Below are positions 4,001-5,537 of a stretch of 5,537 nucleotides of DNA, in pieces. Source of the stretch: Solirubrobacterales bacterium (GTDB lineage Bacteria > Actinomycetota > Thermoleophilia > Solirubrobacterales > Solirubrobacteraceae). The notes beneath the pieces are model-generated. The model did not search any database. It was given only the letters and a program-made list of their open reading frames with translations, and was not told the DNA's origin. A program made the position numbers and the translations under genes. Position 1 is the stretch's first letter. Each line of letters begins with the position of its first letter. The DNA lies in assembly GCA_015655225.1 (NCBI GenBank), contig JAATFK010000582.1, forward strand, positions 1 to 5,537. Direction: 5' to 3'.

Positions 4001-5537
4001 TGTGCGGCTTCGCGGGCGAGCTCGCCCGCGAGGGCGCGGCGGACGTCGTGGTGGTCGAGCGGATGGCCGCGACGATGGCGCGGCGCGGCCCTGACGGCCA
4101 CGGCTCCTGGTCCTCCGGCAAGATCGCGCTCGCCCACCGGCGCCTCAGAATCATCGACCTGAGCGAGTGCTCGGCACAGCCGCTGGTCGACTCGGCGCTC
4201 GGGCTGATCGTCGTCTTCAACGGCTGCATCTACAACTACAAGGAGCTGCGCGACGAGCTGGAGGGCTACGGCTACTCCTTCTTCTCGACCGGCGACTCCG
4301 AGGTGATCACGAAGGCCTACCACCGTTGGGGAGCCGACTGCGTCGAGCACTTCATGGGGATGTTCGCGTTCGCGATCGCCGAGCGCGACACCGGCCGCCT
4401 CGTGCTGGCGCGCGACCGGCTGGGGATCAAGCCGCTCTACCTCGCCGAGGTCGGCGACCGGCTGCGCTTCGCCTCGACGCTGCCCGCGCTCGTCGCCGGC
4501 GGCGGCGTCGACACGAGCCTCGACCCGGTCGCGCTCAACCACTACTTCAGCTGGCACGCCGTCGTGCCGGCGCCGTACACCGTCCTGAAGGGCGTGCGCA
4601 AGCTGCCGCCGGCGACGCTGCTGATCGTCGAGCCGGACGGGACCCGCAGCCAGCGCACCTACTGGGACCCGCCGTTCGCGCGACGCGAGGAGCAGGCGGC
4701 GATGGGCGAGGCGGAGTGGAGCGAGGCGCTGCTGGAGGCGCTGCGCACCGCGGTCCGGCGGCGGATGGTCGCCGACGTGCCGGTCGGCGTCCTGCTCTCC
4801 GGCGGCCTCGACTCCAGCATCATCGTCGCGCTGCTGGTGGAGCAGGGGCAGCGGGACCTGGCGACCTTCTCGATCGGCTTCGACACGACCGACCACCACG
4901 AGGGCGACGAGTTCGAGTTCTCCGACCTGATCGCCCAGGAGTTCGCGACCGACCACCACAAGTGGCGCGTCTCGGCCGACCGGATCGTCGACGCCCTGCC
5001 GGGCGCGCTGCGGGCGATGAGCGAGCCGATGACCTCGCACGACGCGGTCGCCTTCTACCTCCTCTCGGAGGAGGTCTCGCGCTCGATCAAGGTCGTGCAG
5101 TCGGGCCAGGGCGCCGACGAGGTGCTCGCCGGCTACTCCTGGTACCCGCCGCTGGCGGCGGCGACCGGCCTCGGCGACGACGTCTACGCGGACGAGTTCT
5201 TCGACCGCGAGCCGAGCGAGCTGGCGGAGCTGCTGACGCCGTCCTTCCGCACCGGCAGCGACGACGCCGCGCGCCGCTTCGCGGCCGCCCACTTCGCCCG
5301 CCCGCACGCCGACACGCCGCTCGACCGCGCGCTGCGGATCGACACCGAGATCATGCTCGTGGACGACCCCGTCAAGCGCGTCGACAACATGACGATGGCC
5401 TGGGGACTGGAGGCGCGCACGCCGTTCCTCGACCACGAGCTGGTCGAGCTGGCGGCCCTCTGCCCGCCCGAGCTGAAGCTCGCCCACGGCGGCAAGGGGA
5501 TCCTCAAGACGGCCGCGCGCGGGATCGTCCCCGACGC
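4000..5537 (+). CDS. asnO: N-acetylglutaminylglutamine amidotransferase-like (asparagine-synthetase family), 3' end beyond window
   Basis: Open from ATG 4000 to the window edge: 512 codons of a protein usually near 590. Domain 1 (about 1-200) is an Ntn class-II glutaminase with C2 as nucleophile after Met removal, RRGPDG (28-33), HRRLRIIDLS (46-55), NGCIYNY (74-80) and GDSE (98-101). Domain 2 is the ATP-dependent synthetase, with the pyrophosphate loop SGGLDSS (267-273), SEPMTSHDAVAFYLLS (341-356), SGQGADE (368-374) and WGLEARTPFLD (468-478). The family transfers ammonia from glutamine to an adenylated carboxylate. NGCIYNY, WHAVVPAP, MSEPM.S.D and VVQSGQGADE match my recollection of the NAGGN amidotransferase group (S. 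meliloti AsnO, Pseudomonas homologues), which amidates the dipeptide osmolyte, better than asparagine synthetase. The start overlaps the C26 stop by one base, without a Shine-Dalgarno sequence, so translation is probably coupled. A glutamine-hydrolysing asparagine synthetase is the fallback call. Confidence 0.85.
   Translation, partial: MCGFAGELAREGAADVVVVERMAATMARRGPDGHGSWSSGKIALAHRRLRIIDLSECSAQPLVDSALGLIVVFNGCIYNYKELRDELEGYGYSFFSTGDSEVITKAYHRWGADCVEHFMGMFAFAIAERDTGRLVLARDRLGIKPLYLAEVGDRLRFASTLPALVAGGGVDTSLDPVALNHYFSWHAVVPAPYTVLKGVRKLPPATLLIVEPDGTRSQRTYWDPPFARREEQAAMGEAEWSEALLEALRTAVRRRMVADVPVGVLLSGGLDSSIIVALLVEQGQRDLATFSIGFDTTDHHEGDEFEFSDLIAQEFATDHHKWRVSADRIVDALPGALRAMSEPMTSHDAVAFYLLSEEVSRSIKVVQSGQGADEVLAGYSWYPPLAAATGLGDDVYADEFFDREPSELAELLTPSFRTGSDDAARRFAAAHFARPHADTPLDRALRIDTEIMLVDDPVKRVDNMTMAWGLEARTPFLDHELVELAALCPPELKLAHGGKGILKTAARGIVPD
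4010..4031. repeat. 22-bp perfect palindrome at the 5' end of the amidotransferase gene
   Basis: TCGCGGGCGAG is followed directly by its reverse complement CTCGCCCGCGA, centred between 4020 and 4021, within codons 4-11 (F-A-G-E-L-A-R-E). In mRNA it can form a stem of about nine base pairs, nearly all G-C, around an AGCT loop, beginning about ten bases after the start codon. It could hinder independent initiation and enforce coupling to the upstream gene, or be a DNA-binding site. The symmetry is seen; any role is inferred. Confidence 0.6.

Noticed and set aside
3487..5487. 666-codon open frame on the minus strand opposite the hydrolase and amidotransferase
   Set aside because: It has the same low-complexity Arg/Val/Asp/Glu composition and no domain, while the plus strand carries two enzymes with intact motifs.
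4000..5537. Plain asparagine synthetase B
   Set aside because: The NGC, SEPMTSHD and SGQGADE segments differ from E. coli AsnB at functionally important sites and match the NAGGN amidotransferase group as I recall it. Kept only as the fallback.

Overview
The window is very GC-rich DNA (well above 70% by eye), with almost only G/C in third codon positions, GTG and TTG starts, and gene starts that mostly lack Shine-Dalgarno sequences. Together with the protein flavour this suggests a high-GC actinobacterium, most likely of the Thermoleophilia/Solirubrobacterales (Conexibacter- or Solirubrobacter-like). That placement is an inference from style, not from a marker gene. All supported genes lie on the plus strand; the very long minus-strand reading frames are GC-bias shadows.

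Layout: (1) 1-246, the C-terminal end of a short-chain dehydrogenase/reductase. (2) 281-868, a small membrane protein of unknown function with a Pro/Ala-rich N-terminus and about five membrane segments. Its stop overlaps (TTGA) the TTG start of (3) 865-1770, a PAP2-superfamily membrane phosphatase with PSGH and GWHRPSD motifs. (4) 1813-3090, a 12-TM-type MFS exporter of the MFS_3/EntS-like group. (5) 3185-4000, a class-I glutamine-amidotransferase-like hydrolase of peptidase family C26 (gamma-glutamyl-GABA hydrolase/PuuD-like) with an intact Cys/His/Glu triad. Its stop shares one base with the start of (6) 4000-5537+, an asparagine-synthetase-like amidotransferase that runs off the window. From its sequence signature I assign it to the N-acetylglutaminylglutamine (NAGGN) amidotransferase family rather than to asparagine synthetase.

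The most interesting part is the coupled pair at 3185-5537. NAGGN is a dipeptide osmolyte made by an amidotransferase together with a GNAT/ATP-grasp ligase (Ngg), known mainly from Proteobacteria. Here the amidotransferase is translationally coupled to a C26 gamma-glutamyl hydrolase, and a perfect 22-bp palindrome sits eleven bases into the amidotransferase gene. If the ligase gene lies just beyond the window, this would be an actinobacterial NAGGN-type osmolyte locus with an unexpected hydrolase partner.

Three genes (membrane protein, MFS, C26 hydrolase) have a GTG preceded, at exactly the same distance, by a hexamer fitting nAnnnT (six bases between hexamer and GTG). This is the pattern expected for leaderless transcripts and was used to choose starts. 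Intergenic gaps are all under 100 bases; two of them (or their edges) hold small dyads that could be operators or hairpins. No RNA gene, insertion sequence, CRISPR array or convincing Rho-independent terminator was seen.
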